A DNA stretch of 33,578 nt from Plantactinospora alkalitolerans (GTDB lineage: Bacteria; Actinomycetota; Actinomycetes; Mycobacteriales; Micromonosporaceae): assembly GCF_015690345.1 (NCBI RefSeq), contig NZ_JADPUN010000190.1, positions 1-33,578 on the forward strand, given 5' to 3'. Made by a program: the position numbers and the translations under genes. This document shows, piece by piece, positions 32,870-33,578 of this stretch. The notes below the pieces were generated by a model. The model saw only the letters and a program-made list of their open reading frames with translations, ran no database searches and had not been told where the DNA came from. How positions within the stretch are numbered: position 1 is the stretch's first letter; each line of letters opens with the position of its first letter.

Positions 32870-32890
32870 GGCGTACCGGGCGGGTACGCC
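32870..32890. terminator. Convergent terminator hairpin
   Basis: GGCGTACC-GGGCG-GGTACGCC is a perfect 8-bp stem with a 5-base loop in the gap between the convergent transporter and membrane-protein genes, two bases from the stop codon of the latter. Confidence 0.6.
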
Positions 32891-32892
32891 GA

Positions 32893-33578
32893 TCACTGCG
32901 GTACGGGTACCTGCCGACGCGTACGTACCCGCAGCAGTTCGACGATCAGGCCGCCGAGGAAGCCGGCGGCCGCGCCGGCCAGCAGGCCGGCCAGGAACGA
33001 CGGTGCGGCGCTGCCGCCGAGGTTCAGAGTGGCGTCGCTCATGTTGAAGCCGAAGACGTCCACCCCGACCTCCGCCGAGACCCCCGACACCGCGGTCAGC
33101 ACGGGCAGAAGGAGCGCCAGGAGGACGCCGAGGGTGACCGCCGGGCCGAGGCTGCGACGGACGGACCCGGGCGCCGGACCGGCATCGCCGACCTGCTGAC
33201 GCGGGGTACGCGCCGCGGCGAGAATGCCGCATCCGAGCAGGACCAGCCCGGAGATGACGACCGGGAGCAGCCATACCGGACGGTCCATCCCGGAGAGCGA
33301 GTCGAGCGAGAGTGACAGGCCGCCTTCACCGGTGGGCAGCCGCTTCTGCAGGGCGGGCAGGATGCGGTCGCCGACAATCCCGCCGGCGTCGAGCCGCCAG
33401 GGCACCCCGATCCCCACCGTCAGCAGGACGACGACCAGATTGGGCAGGCCGAGCAGGACGCCGGCGGCCACCCTGTCGCCGTTCGGTGTGGCGATCCCGA
33501 GGACCAGGGCGGTGAGGAGGCCGAGGAGCGTGATGCCCACGGCGGCGGTCGCGACCGCCGACACGGTCGGACGGAGGG
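32893..33578 (-). CDS. Multi-pass membrane protein, 5' end outside window
   Basis: At least 227 residues, with about five hydrophobic helices (for example AAVGITLLGLLTALVLGIA, VLLGLPNLVVVLLTVGIGV and LLPVVISGLVLLGCGILAA) joined by a loop with LQKRLPTGEGGLSLSLDSL, and a basic C-terminus RVRTRRQVPVPQ. A GTG at 33564 could serve as start, but the frame stays open to the window edge (L-R-P-T before it), so the gene is probably longer. It resembles the actinobacterial streptophobe-type membrane proteins in composition, which is only a weak impression. Function unknown. Confidence 0.65.
   Translation of the reverse strand, partial: LRPTVSAVATAAVGITLLGLLTALVLGIATPNGDRVAAGVLLGLPNLVVVLLTVGIGVPWRLDAGGIVGDRILPALQKRLPTGEGGLSLSLDSLSGMDRPVWLLPVVISGLVLLGCGILAAARTPRQQVGDAGPAPGSVRRSLGPAVTLGVLLALLLPVLTAVSGVSAEVGVDVFGFNMSDATLNLGGSAAPSFLAGLLAGAAAGFLGGLIVELLRVRTRRQVPVPQ

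Noticed and set aside
32825-33274. Alternative minus frame ending ARYALGVGVLVAAARLAR, as a possible frameshifted end of the membrane protein
   Set aside because: Only the last part looks membrane-like and upstream it is Arg/Pro-rich; the frame ending at 32893 carries the helices.

Overview
The window is about 33.6 kb of very GC-rich DNA with strong GC3 bias, many GTG starts and Actinobacteria-typical families (ROK and LacI sugar regulators, DevR/DevS, Acg-type nitroreductase, DUF1906/golvesin secreted protein, GH87-like glucanase). I infer a filamentous actinomycete, probably of the Micromonosporaceae. I saw no rRNA, tRNA, CRISPR array, insertion sequence or phage gene.

Layout. (1) 1-6225, sugar acid module: on the minus strand a lipoprotein sugar-binding protein, a MalF-type permease and the first codons of a second permease; divergent from them a ManD/RspA-type sugar-acid dehydratase; then a ROK regulator and a LacI regulator. 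One AT-rich motif lies between the binding protein and the dehydratase and again upstream of the ROK gene. (2) 6421-11047: an MFS transporter with a LacI-type operator in front, a secreted DUF1906 protein, a DHA3-type MFS exporter that may be leaderless, and a DUF952 protein. (3) 11170-21719, a hypoxia/redox island: DevS-like heme sensor kinase, phosphoketolase, acetate kinase, phosphotransacetylase, Acg-type nitroreductase, DoxX-type membrane protein and a DevR/DosR response regulator whose functional residues fall at the same numbers as in M. tuberculosis DevR. DevR-box-like palindromes lie upstream of the phosphoketolase, the nitroreductase (shared with pta), doxX and devR itself. (4) 21723-26764: N-formylglutamate amidohydrolase, DapA-family lyase, divergent LysR regulator, cold-shock-domain protein, GlsB-type membrane protein and an NAD kinase. 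(5) 26784-33578: a remnant of a lost gene, a strong promoter, a 1225-residue secreted multidomain glucanase, an unusual lipoprotein/cation-diffusion-facilitator pair, and a membrane protein cut by the window end.

The main biological reading is region 3: a DevRS-type two-component system physically grouped with, and apparently controlling, a phosphoketolase-AckA-Pta route. That route would make acetyl phosphate, then ATP and acetate or acetyl-CoA, from pentose/hexose phosphates without pyruvate dehydrogenase or respiration. The box pairs are spaced 21-22 bp centre to centre, and the devR box is centred exactly 42.5 bp upstream of a predicted leaderless start. The regulatory assignments are inferences from sequence; the gene families are mostly secure.
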